DNA of 64,000 nucleotides from CBDCYS01 sp965226245 (lineage in GTDB: Bacteria > Acidobacteriota > Terriglobia > Bryobacterales > UBA6623), in the NCBI GenBank assembly GCA_965226245.1, contig CBDDCL010000014.1, positions 52,952 to 116,951 of the forward strand. Reading direction: 5' to 3'. The notes under the pieces were generated by a model. That model saw only the letters and a program-made list of their open reading frames with translations, was not told where the DNA came from and searched no databases. Positions 35,590-44,923 of the stretch are shown here, piece by piece; position 1 is the stretch's first letter, and every line of letters begins with the position of its first letter. A program made the position numbers and the translations under genes.

Positions 35590-35865
35590 GCAAAAACTCC
35601 CTCTCCGGCGAACACCCCCTGCAGCCGGACGAAGCCAAGGCCCTCAAGGCTTACCTCCGCTCCCGCAAGCACGACTCCCCTGTCCTATTTCTAAGCAACC
35701 GCGCCCTGCCACTTCCCGCGGTGCCCAAGAGCGTGACGCTGGATCCGGACATGTGGATTCTCTCGAAGGAGACGAGCACAAAGAAGGTGAAGCGAGCCCG
35801 AGGCGTTCGTCCAACTCACGAACCAGGATTAAGCCACCGTCGGAAGTAACCCGCGAGCCTTGAAA
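35590..35865 (+). pseudogene. tyrosine recombinase fragment fused to IS1380 scrap
   Basis: The frame encodes GEHPLQPDEAKALKAYLRSR KHDSPVLFLSNRALP, a segment from the catalytic domain of phage-type integrases. It then runs into sequence at 35817-35865 that matches, inverted, the beginning of the IS1380 transposase (the VDFQG / VTSDGGLI region). Neither part is complete. On the left side it abuts IS5 copy 4. Confidence 0.65.
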
Positions 35866-35908
35866 ATCGACCTCACGACCGTGTCGGGCCGGATGAGCAA
35901 TCGTTGCT

Positions 35909-36766
35909 TTACTGCCGTCCGCTAAACACGTCCAACATTGGCACTGGTCCCCCGCTAGTGACCACTGTGGGCATCACCCCATTCCATTTCTCTATAGCTT
36001 TTCCCTGAACCTCGATTCGCCGCAAGGCCAGTAACTGCTCCGTTATCTGTTCTTTTTGGAGTTCCAGTCCCTTGGCTTCAGCTTCGGCTCTGGTGATTGC
36101 CTGTTGCGCTTCAAATTCCACCCGTCTCAAGGCGTTCTCTGCCTCCAGAGCCTCTTGGACCGCTTTCACCTTTGCCTCGATGGACTCCTGGAAGGTTGAC
36201 GAGAACTGAAAGTCCGTGATGGAGAGTTGTACAACTACGATACCAAGGGGAGCTAACCTTTCCGCCATCAAATTTTGAAGTTCATCTTTCACCTGTGGCC
36301 TTTGTGTGATCAACTCCTCGGCGTTGAAATCGGCCGTGGTAGATTTGACCGCTTCCTGGATGTACGGCTGAATGACCCGGCTTTCATAATCCCGCCGCAT
36401 ATTGCGATAAATTTCCGCCACGCCGCCGGCATTCAACTGGTAGTTCAAGGTGACTTCTGTGGTGACCAGTTGCAAGTCCCTGCTGGAAGAGCCGGTAGAA
36501 GCGGTGTATTTCTGAAGCTGGGTTGACATCAGAGCTACCTCCTCAACGAAAGGAATCTTGAAATAGAGACCTTCAGCTTTGATCGTCCCGGTCACGGCTC
36601 CAAAACGCAGCAAGACGCCTCGTTGTCCCGCGCCGACTACCCCGGTGCTTCCCGCTACCACAATGAGGCAGGCAATCACGACCCCGATAACTGCGATCTT
36701 TTTACCCAGCCCTTGCGGAATTCTAAAATCCCCAAATTCTCCAGACGTCCTAGAGTACTTTGGCAT
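35909..36766 (-). CDS. SPFH/prohibitin-family membrane protein
   Basis: A 285-residue protein with one membrane segment (KKIAVIGVVIACLIVVAGST, about 22-46) followed by a Band-7/SPFH domain (GVVGAGQRGVLLRFGAVTGT, ISTQLQKYTAST region, VTTEVTLNYQLN) and a long charged coiled coil (QEALEAENALRRVEFEAQQA ITRAEAEAKGLELQKEQITE). This is the layout of prohibitin and HflC-type scaffolds, which form ring assemblies in the membrane and modulate proteases. An ideal AAGGAGG ribosome binding site precedes the ATG. No HflK-like partner is next to it. The gene lies 95 bp from the edge of the 3.5 kb inverted repeat. Confidence 0.9.
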   Translation of the reverse strand: MPKYSRTSGEFGDFRIPQGLGKKIAVIGVVIACLIVVAGSTGVVGAGQRGVLLRFGAVTGTIKAEGLYFKIPFVEEVALMSTQLQKYTASTGSSSRDLQLVTTEVTLNYQLNAGGVAEIYRNMRRDYESRVIQPYIQEAVKSTTADFNAEELITQRPQVKDELQNLMAERLAPLGIVVVQLSITDFQFSSTFQESIEAKVKAVQEALEAENALRRVEFEAQQAITRAEAEAKGLELQKEQITEQLLALRRIEVQGKAIEKWNGVMPTVVTSGGPVPMLDVFSGRQ

Positions 36767-36860
36767 CGCTACCTCCTTTTATCCAAATCTATGGAATGGA
36801 TTCGCCCCAGCAGAAGGGCCTGTCGGGTGGAGCTTGGAGCAAGTCCGATACTCTGGCAAC

Positions 36861-37151
36861 TCACGCCGCGCCGTCCCAGTAGGATTAAACCGCCTCGTAG
36901 GCCATCGGACGTCGAAGGGAACCCGACATGCAAGCCAGGATTTCCTTTGTCGCCGTCCTGAGACGGATAGGATAGCCGATTCCCGGCTGCGATACAACGG
37001 TTTCGCACTGCTGCTACGTTCGGTACTCCTTTCGCTGCCGCTCCTGCCTCCGAATGCTGCCGATTCATCGTATTCCAGCGACGCTTAGCGGGCTCTTTGG
37101 CAACACTTCTCCCACAACGACGCACCTCGAACAGAAACGCACGCGTCTCAA
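36861..37151. other. non-coding flank with an IS1380-like end sequence
   Basis: No gene supported. CCAGGATTTCCTTTGTCG at 36939-36956 resembles the right end of the IS1380 elements and may be a solo end. Confidence 0.4.
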
Positions 37152-38813
37152 CCAGGATTTCCGATTTGGCTCCTCTGACGGCACGAGTCTACGCCCTCAC
37201 CCGGCGAAGCGCAACCATTTCGCCACCCGGTAGAGGCGGCGGCTGAGGCGGGACCGATCGAGCCCCCTTCTTGCCCCTCATGGGGGCTGATCCGCCGCTG
37301 CGAAGTCAATTTCGCAGACACCCCTCCGAGCTTCCGTCCTCAGTACACAGATTTCGCATTCGCCAAGTGCGGGGCTACCCGCCCGGCACAGGCAGCGCCC
37401 AGATCCTCCGCAGCATGTCGCCAAACAGCCGCCGGTTCAGATGTCCCTCCGCCAGCAGCAACCAGTAGTAGCGGGCATGCTTGACCAGCCGCCCACCGGT
37501 CTTCATCAGCCGCTGCTGCAAGCTCGTCAGCGACCAGCTCTTGATCCTTTGTGGCAGTCCCAGCCGCCGCCATAGGTTGCCCAGGTTGTAGGCCAGCACG
37601 CTTAACTGAAAGCGCACTTCGTTCGCCCGGAAGCGATGGCACGACAGCCTTGTCCAATGCGTCGCCTGCTTGCCTTCTTTAATCCACTGCTCGGCCGTCC
37701 CGCGCTTGTTGTAGAAGCGCACCACCGACCGGTTTGGCAAGCTCATGTTCGTCACGATAAAACCGACGCGTGCGAACAGCTCGCCCTGGTGGTGCTCGAC
37801 CTTGGCGACAACTCGTCTCGGCTTCTTCCAGCTCTCCGCCTGATAGCGAAAGCTCTTGTAGCGCACTAGCGGCTTGCGGCCGGGCCTCCCCGGCGGACGA
37901 AACAGGATGTCTTCGATCTCTAACTCCAAGCTCCTGTTGGCCGGAATGCGGATGGCGTACTGCACGCCGCGTTCCTCCGAAGCCTCATAAACTTCCGGCT
38001 TGGCAAAGGCCGCATCGCCCCGGAAGGCGACCTGCTTGCCCGCAGCCTGTTGGCGCTCGATCTCCGGCAACAATAGCTCATCCCAGTCCTCGGCGCTGTG
38101 CACGTTGCCGGGACGCAGCTTCGCCGCCAGACAATCGCCGTGCTGATTGAACAGCAACAGCGGGTGGTAGCAGACCGACTCGAAGTGTCCGTTGTAGGCA
38201 CTGCTTTCCTGTTGGCCATGGACCGGACTCTCGGTGGAGTCCATGTCCAGAACGACCCGCGCGGAGTCGTCGAACGCCTCCGCTTGCCCGACCAGCTCTC
38301 GGTTCAGCGCCATCAGCCCCAGCAGGTTCTCTTCGCTCGCCAGCATGTCCGTCTCGAAGCCGTGCAGCGTCGAGGTCAAGGCCGCACCGCGATCCCAGAT
38401 CTTCTGCGAACCGATCAGCCGAAACGTAGGATCGATCGAAACCCGCTCGGCATCGTTGAGGTCCTCGTAGCCCGCCAAGCGGCTGTAGACCGACTGCCGC
38501 AACAGATCAGCGAGCGTGAACTGCTTGTTTGTGCCTTGCCGGGAGTCGCTGAGATGCTCATCGATCAGCGTCTCGAGACCGAGCCGTTCGTCCAGTTCGC
38601 GAACCAAAATCAGGCCACCGTCGGAAGTGACGTGCGATCCCTGGAAATCGACCTTCAATAATCCGTTGAAAGTTAGCTGGAACGGCTTTCTCTCTTTTTC
38701 ACCCATCGGGTGTTGACCTCCCTGACGTCCTGATCAGGCTTGAACCCCTATCAATAAAGACGCTGAGGGCCGCTGGAAGGTCGGGAGGTCATACATCAAA
38801 TTGAAAATGCGGG
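37152..38813 (-). mobile_element. IS1380-family element, copy 2
   Basis: Ends are CCAGGATTTCCGATTTGG (37152 on) and, inverted at the other side, CCCGCATTTTCAATTTGA (38813 back). The element truncates the 44-residue gene at 38789-38923. Same copy as 62048-63709 in the other arm. Confidence 0.87.
37375..38706 (-). CDS. IS1380-family transposase (copy 2)
   Basis: A 443-residue intact transposase. Catalytic positions are Asp154/Asp156 in VVLDMDSTES, Asp231 in FRGDAAFAKPEVY, and the glutamate in GTAEQWIKEGKQATH near residue 340. The start (MGEKERKPFQLTFNG) has GGGAGGT upstream. Likely active. Confidence 0.93.
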   Translation of the reverse strand: MGEKERKPFQLTFNGLLKVDFQGSHVTSDGGLILVRELDERLGLETLIDEHLSDSRQGTNKQFTLADLLRQSVYSRLAGYEDLNDAERVSIDPTFRLIGSQKIWDRGAALTSTLHGFETDMLASEENLLGLMALNRELVGQAEAFDDSARVVLDMDSTESPVHGQQESSAYNGHFESVCYHPLLLFNQHGDCLAAKLRPGNVHSAEDWDELLLPEIERQQAAGKQVAFRGDAAFAKPEVYEASEERGVQYAIRIPANRSLELEIEDILFRPPGRPGRKPLVRYKSFRYQAESWKKPRRVVAKVEHHQGELFARVGFIVTNMSLPNRSVVRFYNKRGTAEQWIKEGKQATHWTRLSCHRFRANEVRFQLSVLAYNLGNLWRRLGLPQRIKSWSLTSLQQRLMKTGGRLVKHARYYWLLLAEGHLNRRLFGDMLRRIWALPVPGG

Positions 38814-38923
38814 CTCCCGGTTTCTCGATGCTCCTGGATCGGCGTGAAAGGCTTGTGTTCGGGCTTGATGATGGCCGAAAGGATCTCGCCTATCGGCTGT
38901 AGGCCTTTCTCATCCTTCGCCAT
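38789..38923 (-). pseudogene. third partition-operon gene, truncated by IS1380
   Basis: MAKDEKGLQPIGEILSAIIK PEHKPFTPIQEH is followed by residues read from the IS1380 end (GSPHFQFDV) and a stop. The natural C-terminus is lost. AGGGGAGGG precedes the ATG, so it was well translated. Unknown family; position after parA and the RHH gene suggests plasmid maintenance. Confidence 0.6.
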
Positions 38924-38964
38924 GAACCCTCCCCTGTTTACGCTAATTAGCTAACATTAGCGAA

Positions 38965-39222
38965 TTAGCTGTTTTGTTCCCTGCCCTGCTCCCGCTCATA
39001 GGCTTCTACTGCACGGTTGAGGAGCTGGATGTTCTTGAGTTGCGCGTCGAGCGCGAGCCGCTTGAAGCGCAGCCGAAATTCGGCGGGCACCTTGAAGTTC
39101 AGATCGACGAGCGCCTTGGTGGGAGTCTGCCCACGCTGGAGCGACCCCGAAACGGCAGTAGGAGCTTTATCCTTGGTAGCAAGAATGGTGCTGGCGTCGA
39201 TGGCTAGTGTCTTTTTAGGCAT
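38965..39222 (-). CDS. ribbon-helix-helix partition protein, ParG-like (copy 1)
   Basis: An 85-residue protein with a mobile N-terminus (MPKKTLAIDASTILATKDKA) and a C-terminal strand-helix-helix (KALVDLNFKVPAEFRLRFKR LALDAQLKNIQLLNRAVEAY), the architecture of ParG-type centromere-binding proteins. It overlaps the parA 3' end by 8 bp. It would bind the TTAGCGAA repeats around the operon and stimulate ParA through its tail. Confidence 0.78.
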   Translation of the reverse strand: MPKKTLAIDASTILATKDKAPTAVSGSLQRGQTPTKALVDLNFKVPAEFRLRFKRLALDAQLKNIQLLNRAVEAYEREQGREQNS

Positions 39223-39889
39223 GGACTTTCACTTTCCTATCGTTATTCGCTATTTCGCTAATATTCGCTAATTCACCCAGGCGGCCCCTGGTAAGTCCCC
39301 AAAGCGCGGCGGCTTCCGTAGCGGCGGGACCGCTGGGGCTGATCTCAAGGGCTGTGCGGCCGTCCGTCATCGAAGCCGCGTAATCGACGCGGTCATGAAT
39401 GACGGACCGGAAAATCTGACCGTGTTCGGAGAGCGCGGCGATGGTCTGCACGGTGATCCTGGCATTGCCCTTGGCCTGGGTCAGGACAAAAACGAAAGGT
39501 ATACCGGCTTGCTTGACGAGGTCAAGCGTCGCGCCCAGCGACCAGAGGTCATTGGGACTCGGGCGAACCGGTATTAGAACTAGGTCGGCGAGCTTCAGGA
39601 TCTTCCGGTTTTGTTCGGTCAGGGCCGGAGGTGTGTCGATGAAGCAGTAGGCGAAGCCCATTTGCGCGAGGGCTTCGAGCTTGTCGGGCAGCTCGCGCAA
39701 GCTGACGGGCGCGAGCTTGGGGGCTTCCGCCTCCCGCACCTTCCACCATGTGGCGAGGGTTTGCTGGGGGTCGGTGTCGATCACAACGGCGGGGCCGTGG
39801 CCAGCCTGCTCTACAGCGACGGCGAGGTGCGCGACGACTGTCGTCTTGCCGCTACCCCCCTTCTGGGAAGTGGTCACGATTGTTTTCAT
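39215..39889 (-). CDS. parA: ParA-family partition ATPase (copy 1)
   Basis: A 224-residue Walker-type ATPase. MKTIVTTSQKGGSGKTTVVA carries the deviant Walker A (residues 10-17), followed by VVIDTDPQQTLATWW (switch) and CFIDTPPALTEQ (Walker B). It lacks an N-terminal helix-turn-helix, so it is type Ib, paired with a small RHH partner. The last residues GELANISEIANNDRK are encoded by three TTAGCGAA-type repeats, so gene and binding site overlap. Identical to 60972-61646. Confidence 0.95.
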   Translation of the reverse strand: MKTIVTTSQKGGSGKTTVVAHLAVAVEQAGHGPAVVIDTDPQQTLATWWKVREAEAPKLAPVSLRELPDKLEALAQMGFAYCFIDTPPALTEQNRKILKLADLVLIPVRPSPNDLWSLGATLDLVKQAGIPFVFVLTQAKGNARITVQTIAALSEHGQIFRSVIHDRVDYAASMTDGRTALEISPSGPAATEAAALWGLTRGRLGELANISEIANNDRKVKVHA

Positions 39890-39960
39890 TGGCCTCCCTC
39901 TGGGCTAAGATACGCGAACATTCGCTAATTCGCCTTTTCGCTAAGAATAGCGGAAAAGCG
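39215..39960. promoter_or_regulatory. TTAGCGAA repeats at the partition operon (left arm)
   Basis: Inverse copies of the repeats described for the right arm: around 39254-39271 within the parA 3' end, 39921-39944 before parA, and 38947-38970 after the RHH gene. Confidence 0.6.
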
Positions 39961-40081
39961 AACGGAAGGGAAGTGGGCTCATGAGGAAGTGGGTTGCGTG
40001 CGGCAGCGACTGCAAAATCGTCCGATACGTTCAACAAGGTTCTTGGTGAGTTGTTTCTGTAAGCGTCGGAGACGTTTGTCG

Positions 40082-40300
40082 TCACGCGCCTCGATCAACT
40101 CGTGGGCCAGCGCCGCGGACGGCGGTGGCGTAGGCCTTGCGGGTGTGAGGGTTCCTGATGTTGGCGGTGAAGAACTCGAGGACGCGCTGGGCGGTGGCCG
40201 AGTCGGGAGAGAAGAGGGCGGGGAGCTGGATACCGCCGCCCGGGAGAGTTTCCGGTGTTGGGGTTGAGGTCTCGGGAATCAGTGTCTGGTAGTTGGGCAT
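40082..40300 (-). pseudogene. tyrosine recombinase N-terminal fragment (copy 1)
   Basis: MPNYQTLIPETSTPTPETLP is followed by ATAQRVLEFFTANIRNPHTR KAYATAVR, the N-terminal SAM-like core-binding domain of phage-type integrases. After this the frame is lost and the sequence continues with ALAHELIEARDDKRLRRLQK in another frame. The catalytic domain is absent. Same as 60561-60779. Confidence 0.7.
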
Positions 40301-40427
40301 GAGGACCTGCTGAGATATGAATGATAATATCCTTTATCATGCGCGATCCACCCCCCTCCCGCCGCCCCCCGGCAGGCCATAATGCCGGATCGCTCCCTAA
40401 CATGTAGTAGATGGGAAGAGTCCGGAA

Positions 40428-40705
40428 TGACCGCCCAACCTGCTTGGTTTCATCGACTTGATGAAATCATTCCACGGCTGCGGGGCCTCGACACCAGATA
40501 CCTCGACCCAGCACGCGGTCGAGAGGCTGTTGAAAGGTGCGCGTGCGCCGACGCGCTATTCCGGCGCCGGTCCGGCATACGCTGCCTGATGGTCATCGGC
40601 GCTCTAGTTCCGTTTGGGATCAAGATCGGATTGCAAACAATTGTGGCCTGCCCCCTGAAAACGAGTCCGGATCTTGAGAGAGAATCGAAGGATTCGGGCC
40701 CGTAG
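40428..40705 (+). pseudogene. chimeric open frame: plasmid-type N-terminus joined to IS3 end
   Basis: MTAQPAWFHRLDEIIPRLRG LDTRYLDPARGREAVERCA resembles the N-terminus of a family of small plasmid or mobile-element proteins with a putative helix-turn-helix (AVE.LF pattern). At 40644 the IS3 element begins and the remaining residues come from its end. The original C-terminus is lost. Confidence 0.45.
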
Positions 40706-40721
40706 TTAAAGGAGGCAGGGA

Positions 40722-41000
40722 ATGACGAGGAAGCGATACACGACCGAGCAGATCATCCACAAGCTGAGAGAAGCGGAAGTCGAGATGGCGGCGGGCAAGA
40801 GCGTGCCCATCGTCTGCCGCAAGCTCGCGATCAGCGAGCAGACCTACTACCGCTGGCGGAAGCGATACGGCGGGCTGCGCAGCAATCAAGCGAAGCGTTT
40901 GAAGGAACTCGAGCAGGAGAACTCACGGCTGAAGAGGCTGGTGGGGGAATTAAATCTCGCCAAGTCGATTCTCGAGGAGGCAATGCGGGGAAACTTCTAA
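40722..41000 (+). CDS. IS3-family OrfA
   Basis: A 92-residue protein with a helix-turn-helix (TEQIIHKLREAEVEMAAGKS then CRKLAISEQTYYRWRKRYGG) and a leucine-zipper-like C-terminus (RLKELEQENSRLKRLVGELN). It binds the IS ends. AAAGGAGGCAGGG precedes the ATG. OrfB is fused to it through -1 frameshifting in this family. Confidence 0.93.
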   Translation: MTRKRYTTEQIIHKLREAEVEMAAGKSVPIVCRKLAISEQTYYRWRKRYGGLRSNQAKRLKELEQENSRLKRLVGELNLAKSILEEAMRGNF

Positions 41001-41884
41001 GCCCGGCGAAGAAACGTCGGGCGGTGAAGCAAGTTCGCAAACAGATGAGCGTATCGGAACGACGGGCCTGTCGGGTGCTGGATCAACCACGCTCGACGCA
41101 ACGTCGGCAACCAGGTCGTAGCCGGGAGGAAGAACGGTTGGTGAACGAGATGGTGGAGTTGGCGAGCGAGTACGGGCGCTATGGCTATCGGAGGATCACG
41201 GCACTGCTGCGGCAACGAGGATGGCGCGTGAATCACAAACGAGTGGAGCGACTGTGGAGGCGGGAAGGGTTGAAGGTGCCGCGGAAGCAGCCAAAGAGAA
41301 GGCGGTTATGGCTCAACGACGGTTCGTGCGTTCGGCGTCGGCCGGAACGCAAGAATCACGTCTGGAGCTACGACTTCGTCCAGACGCGAACGGCGGAAGG
41401 CCGCGCGGTGCGACTGCTGACCCTGATGGACGAATACACAAGGGAATGTCTGGCGATCCGAGTGGGGCGCAAGTTGGGCAGCGAGGAAGTGATCGAAACG
41501 CTGGCGGATCTGTTTGTCCGGCGAGGTGTGCCGGAGTATCTACGTTCCGACAACGGGCCGGAGTTCGTGGCCAAGATCCTGCGGGAATGGTTGGCGCGAT
41601 TGCAGGTGCAGACGCTGTACATCGAACCGGGCAGCCCCTGGGAGAACGGCTACATCGAATCGTTCAACGGCAAGCTGCGCGACGAGTTGCTCAATCTGGA
41701 GATCTTCGACACGCTCTACGAAACGCAGGTGCTGGTGGAGCACTGGCGCATGGAGTACAACACGCGGCGGCCGCACAGTTCATTGGGCTATCGGCCACCC
41801 GCACCGGAGGCGTTCGAGCCGTTTGCAGCGAGCTACGGGACTCCGTCCCTGCCCCCGCCGAGAACGGCCCAGATCCTAACTTAG
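40986..41884 (+). CDS. IS3-family OrfB (DDE transposase)
   Basis: About 290 residues. From the frameshift zone (KKRRAVKQVRKQMSVSERRA) it runs through an HTH_21-like region (YRRITALLRQRGWRVNHKRV) to the integrase core with Asp in NHVWSYDFVQ, Asp in LRSDNGPEFVAK and Glu in ENGYIESFNGKLRDELL. The first in-frame GTG is 41024, but family members are translated as an OrfAB fusion through a slip in the GGGGAAAC region at 40986-40993. Intact. Confidence 0.92.
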
Positions 41885-41976
41885 AAAGTGGTACAACATT
41901 GGGGGCAGGCCAGGCTCGTGACGATTCGTGCAACAACGCCATTACTCACCATCGTGAACATCATCAGGAGATTCGA

Positions 41977-42462
41977 ATGCATGATCACATAGCGCTTGTG
42001 TATGGGTTCAACCTTATGCGCGCAGAAACCCTCGTCAAAGACCTCTCAGCCGAACAGATGGCCGAACAGCCGAACGGTGTAATCAACCACCCGGCGTGGT
42101 CCCTTGGTCACCTCGTCGTCTGGGCCAACAACCTTGGCTCGATGCTCGGACTTGAATCGAGCCTGCCGGATGGGTGGGACAAGACATTTGCCACCGGTGA
42201 AACACCGTCGTCAGACGTTTCAGCCTATCCGTCGAAAGACGAGATCCTCGGTGCGCTCAGGGAACAGCACTCGCGCAACACTGAAGCGCTGAAGAGCGCC
42301 GACCTTGAATCGTGGGCCAAGCCCCATCCGTACGTGAAAACGCTTCCCTATTTCCCGACGGTCGGCGACATGATCACGTTCTTGATGACGGCCCACGAGA
42401 TGAACCACGTCGGACAGATCGCGGCCTGGCGACGTGCAATGGGACTCGGCTCCGCGACGTGA
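41977..42462 (+). CDS. DinB-family protein
   Basis: A 161-residue four-helix-bundle protein of the DinB superfamily (metal-dependent, often thiol-transferase-like). The family's three metal histidines are plausible in YGFNLMRAE-preceding HDH, WSLGHLVVWANN, and the diagnostic AHEMNHVGQIAAWRRAMG near the end. AGGAG at 41965-41969 precedes the ATG at 41977. The gene stands alone after the IS3 element. It may detoxify small electrophiles; substrate unknown. Confidence 0.88.
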   Translation: MHDHIALVYGFNLMRAETLVKDLSAEQMAEQPNGVINHPAWSLGHLVVWANNLGSMLGLESSLPDGWDKTFATGETPSSDVSAYPSKDEILGALREQHSRNTEALKSADLESWAKPHPYVKTLPYFPTVGDMITFLMTAHEMNHVGQIAAWRRAMGLGSAT

Positions 42463-42483
42463 GTCTAAGCCGGGATTTCCGAT

Positions 42484-42668
42484 TTGCCTGCCCCGGAGGG
42501 CCCCGTTATACACCCGACCGCGGAGCTGGAGCGGGTCGGGCTGTCGGGTCGGCTCGATTTCCGGGCGTTGATGGCGTCCGATCTACAGGGCCGGACTCGG
42601 GCATTCCGACAGCTTCGGGACGGCGGGATGGGCGAGTCAGAGGCGCGGGCCGTGTGCGGATTCGACTA
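42484..42668 (+). pseudogene. C-terminal gene fragment cut by IS5
   Basis: The frame reads TAELERVGLSGRLDFRALMA SDLQGRTRAFRQLRDGGMGE SEARAVCGFD and its stop is created by the IS5 border at 42669. The EARA..GF ending resembles the tails of phage portal proteins, but the match is weak. CCGGGATTTCCGATTTGC at 42472-42489 looks like an IS1380-type end immediately before it. Confidence 0.35.
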
Positions 42669-43483
42669 GGGCGTGTTAACACTAACGCAGTGCATCGAAA
42701 ATGAGTGCGAAGTGGATGAAGCCAAGGAAGAGCACATCCAGCTTGTCAAAGCGCGAGAAGATCCGGCGATAGCCCTTCAAGCGGCGGAACAGGCGCTCGA
42801 TCTCGTTGCGCCGCTTGTACAGCTCCCGGTCGTACTCCCAAGGGTCCACGCGGGTCGCGACCGGCGGCACCACCGGGGTGAACCCCAGATCCAACGCCAG
42901 TTGGCGGGTCTCGTCACCCTGGTAGGCGCGGTCCATCACCAGCGCCAGCGGCTCGTCGTGCGGTCCCCAGTGCGTGAGGAGCTTGCGCCCTTCCGGCGCA
43001 TCGTGGGCTTGGCCGGGAGAAAGCGCGAACGTTATTGCCGTATGAGCATCCGCGGCAACCAGATGAATCTTGGTGGTCCACCCGCCGCGGGATTTGCCGA
43101 TGGCCTGGGGACCGTTTTTTTTAGCGCCCCCGTGCCGTCGGGATGGACCTTGACGATGGTGCTGTCCAGCGACACCGCCTCCAGCTTGATGCGGATCAAC
43201 TGGGCGCGTTGCAGGTGTTCGAACACCCGGTCGAGCACCCCGTTTTTGGACCAGCGATTTATGCGGGTGTAGATCGTGTGCCAATTCCCGAAGCGACGCG
43301 GCATGCCCCGCCACTTGCACCCGTGCTCGGCGACGTACAGGATCGCATTGAGCACCTGCTGGTTGGACACGCTGACATTGCCACGTTGCCGCGGAAGATA
43401 GGACGCAATGCGCGCGTACTGTGCCTCGGTGAGTTCCATCCATGAAGGGTAACACGATAAGGCTAAATAGTGTTAACAGGCCC
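42669..43483 (-). mobile_element. IS5-family element, IS427 group, TA target duplication
   Basis: Ends GGGCGTGTTAACACTAAC and, inverted, GGGCCTGTTAACACTATT bound an 815 bp element; TA flanks both sides (42667-42668 and 43484-43485), the expected duplication of this group. Confidence 0.9.
42682..43439 (-). CDS. IS427-type transposase made by frameshifting on A8
   Basis: Two frames join at a run of eight A residues (T8 at 43115-43122 on the plus strand). Frame 1 starts MELTEAQYARIASYLPRQRG and carries the first Asp in AVSLDSTIVKVHPDGTGA; frame 2 continues KKNGPQAIGKSRGGWTTKIH with the second Asp in LVMDRAYQGDETRQ and Glu in NEIERLFRRLKGYRRIF. Such A-run slippage is normal for IS427-group elements, so the gene is probably functional rather than broken. 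Total about 250 residues. Confidence 0.88.
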
Positions 43484-43581
43484 TAATTCGGCTCCGATTT
43501 CAATTTTGAGATAGGTTCTAAGGTGTGCGACACATCCGCCTACCCTGACGTCTCACGACGACCGCCGGTCACAGAGTTTCC

Positions 43582-44436
43582 ATGGCTTACCTGCTCGCAC
43601 TCAGTTCGGCGGCGCTGTACGGCACAGCCGATTTCCTTTGCGGCCTCGCCTCGCGCCGAGCGAGCACCCTCGTCATCGTCGTTACGTCGCAGGGCTGTGG
43701 CCTGACGCTGCTGGTGCTCAGTCTGCCGTTGTTGCCCGCGGCCACACCTGCCGCGCGCGATCTGGTCTGGGGCGGCGCGGCCGGATTGGCCGGTGGCGTC
43801 GGAGTGACGCTCCTGTATCGGGCGCTTGCCGTGGGGCGGATGGCGGTCGTGGCTCCGACGACGGCCGTGTGCGCAGTGACGATTCCGGTCGTCACCAGTG
43901 TCGTGCTCGGCGAACGGCTCGCGCCGCTGACGATGCTCGGCATCGCGCTGGCGATCGTGGCCATCGTGCTGGTCAGTCAGCAGGAGGCAGCGGCGAGTCC
44001 CGTGTCGGTGCGGGCCAGGGCGCTGCCGCCTGGTGTCGGGCTCGCGCTCCCGTCGGGCGTGGCGATCGGCTTGTTCTTCCTGGCCCTCGCTGAAACAGAC
44101 GCCCAGGCAGGCATGTGGCCTCTCGTGGCGGCGCGTGCCGCCTCGGTGACGCTGTTCGGCGTCATCGCGCTGGTCAGCGCGCGGCCGTGGCGCATGGCGG
44201 CGGCCGTCACCAGGATCGCCATCGCCGCCGGCGCCATCGACATAGGCGCCAACGCACTGTACCTGTTGGCCACCCGTTACGGGCCCCTCAGCATCGCTGT
44301 CACCCTGTCATCGCTGTACCCCGCGAGTACTGTGATCCTCGCGCGGATCGTGCTTGGCGAGCACCTCAATGGCTGGCAAGTCATCGGTGTGGTGTGCGCC
44401 GTCCTCGCGGTCGCGTTCATCGTCAGTCCGGGATGA
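43582..44436 (+). CDS. EamA-family (DMT) transporter
   Basis: A 284-residue membrane protein with about ten hydrophobic segments in two repeated EamA units: MAYLLALSSAALYGTADFLC ... LGIALAIVAIVLVSQQ, and LPPGVGLALPSGVAIGLFFL ... VIGVVCAVLAVAFIVSPG. The family exports small metabolites such as amino acids. The start ATG at 43582 places the first helix correctly; no strong ribosome binding site. It stands alone between an IS5 and a group II intron, so its regulation cannot be inferred. Substrate unknown. Confidence 0.9.
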   Translation: MAYLLALSSAALYGTADFLCGLASRRASTLVIVVTSQGCGLTLLVLSLPLLPAATPAARDLVWGGAAGLAGGVGVTLLYRALAVGRMAVVAPTTAVCAVTIPVVTSVVLGERLAPLTMLGIALAIVAIVLVSQQEAAASPVSVRARALPPGVGLALPSGVAIGLFFLALAETDAQAGMWPLVAARAASVTLFGVIALVSARPWRMAAAVTRIAIAAGAIDIGANALYLLATRYGPLSIAVTLSSLYPASTVILARIVLGEHLNGWQVIGVVCAVLAVAFIVSPG

Positions 44437-44607
44437 CGACGGCGAATGCACACCTGGCAACGGCGCCATACCCGACGAGAGCGACTCAGCGACCAGAGGA
44501 CTGGCTCGGCACTCAGCCCGCGCCGGTGTATCCGTAGAGCTCAATGAGGCGGTGCGCCTGGGCGCGGGTGAGCTTCATTGATGCGGCTCCTTAGCCCGCA
44601 TTTCTCA
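44437..44607. other. intergenic, 5' exon of the group II intron
   Basis: On the minus strand an AAGGAG site at 44587-44592 precedes MKLTRAQAHRLIELYGYTGA, which stops after 21 residues; this may be a relic of the intron's original insertion context. Otherwise nothing recognised. Confidence 0.35.
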
Positions 44608-44923
44608 GTGCGCCGTGCGAAGGCGCCACTCCCCAGCGGGTGCGAATCCCGCCCGGCAACTGTCGCTCCAGCCGGTAGCAGACGGAGCGGATGATGGAGG
44701 TAACTATATCGCCCGAAGCACTCCGACGGCAAAGGGCCGCGTAGGCGGCTCAGCGACCATGCGGGCCGCAACGCGAGTGAACGCCGAGCAGGCCTCGAAA
44801 CGGGTAACGTGGAGGCCGACCCGCCTGAGATACAGGGAAGGCTGCCAGCGGCCGGGTAGCGAGCGACACATGCACCGGCCGGCTCCGCCGGGGTAGTGGC
44901 GGCGGCACGCATGGAAGAGGGGA

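Larger units (their letters stand above)
36861..40344 (-). repeat. left arm of a 3,484 bp exact inverted repeat
   Basis: Position x here corresponds to position 100861 minus x in the right arm at 60517-64000; every gene coordinate checked fits this rule. The arm holds an IS1380, the 44-residue gene, both partition genes and an integrase fragment. The inner boundary is clear: identity stops between 40344 and 40345. The outer boundary is not, because the right arm is cut by the window end. Confidence 0.93.
40644..41912 (+). mobile_element. IS3-family element (IS407-like)
   Basis: Ends share TGGCCTGCCCCC (40644-40655 and inverted 41901-41912). Between them are two overlapping-frame genes orfA and orfB. 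Size 1269 bp fits the family. No target duplication is visible. Confidence 0.87.

Noticed and set aside
43115..43122. Frameshift in the IS427-type transposase as a pseudogene
   Set aside because: An A8 run at the joint of the two frames is the normal programmed slip of this group, so the gene is listed as functional.
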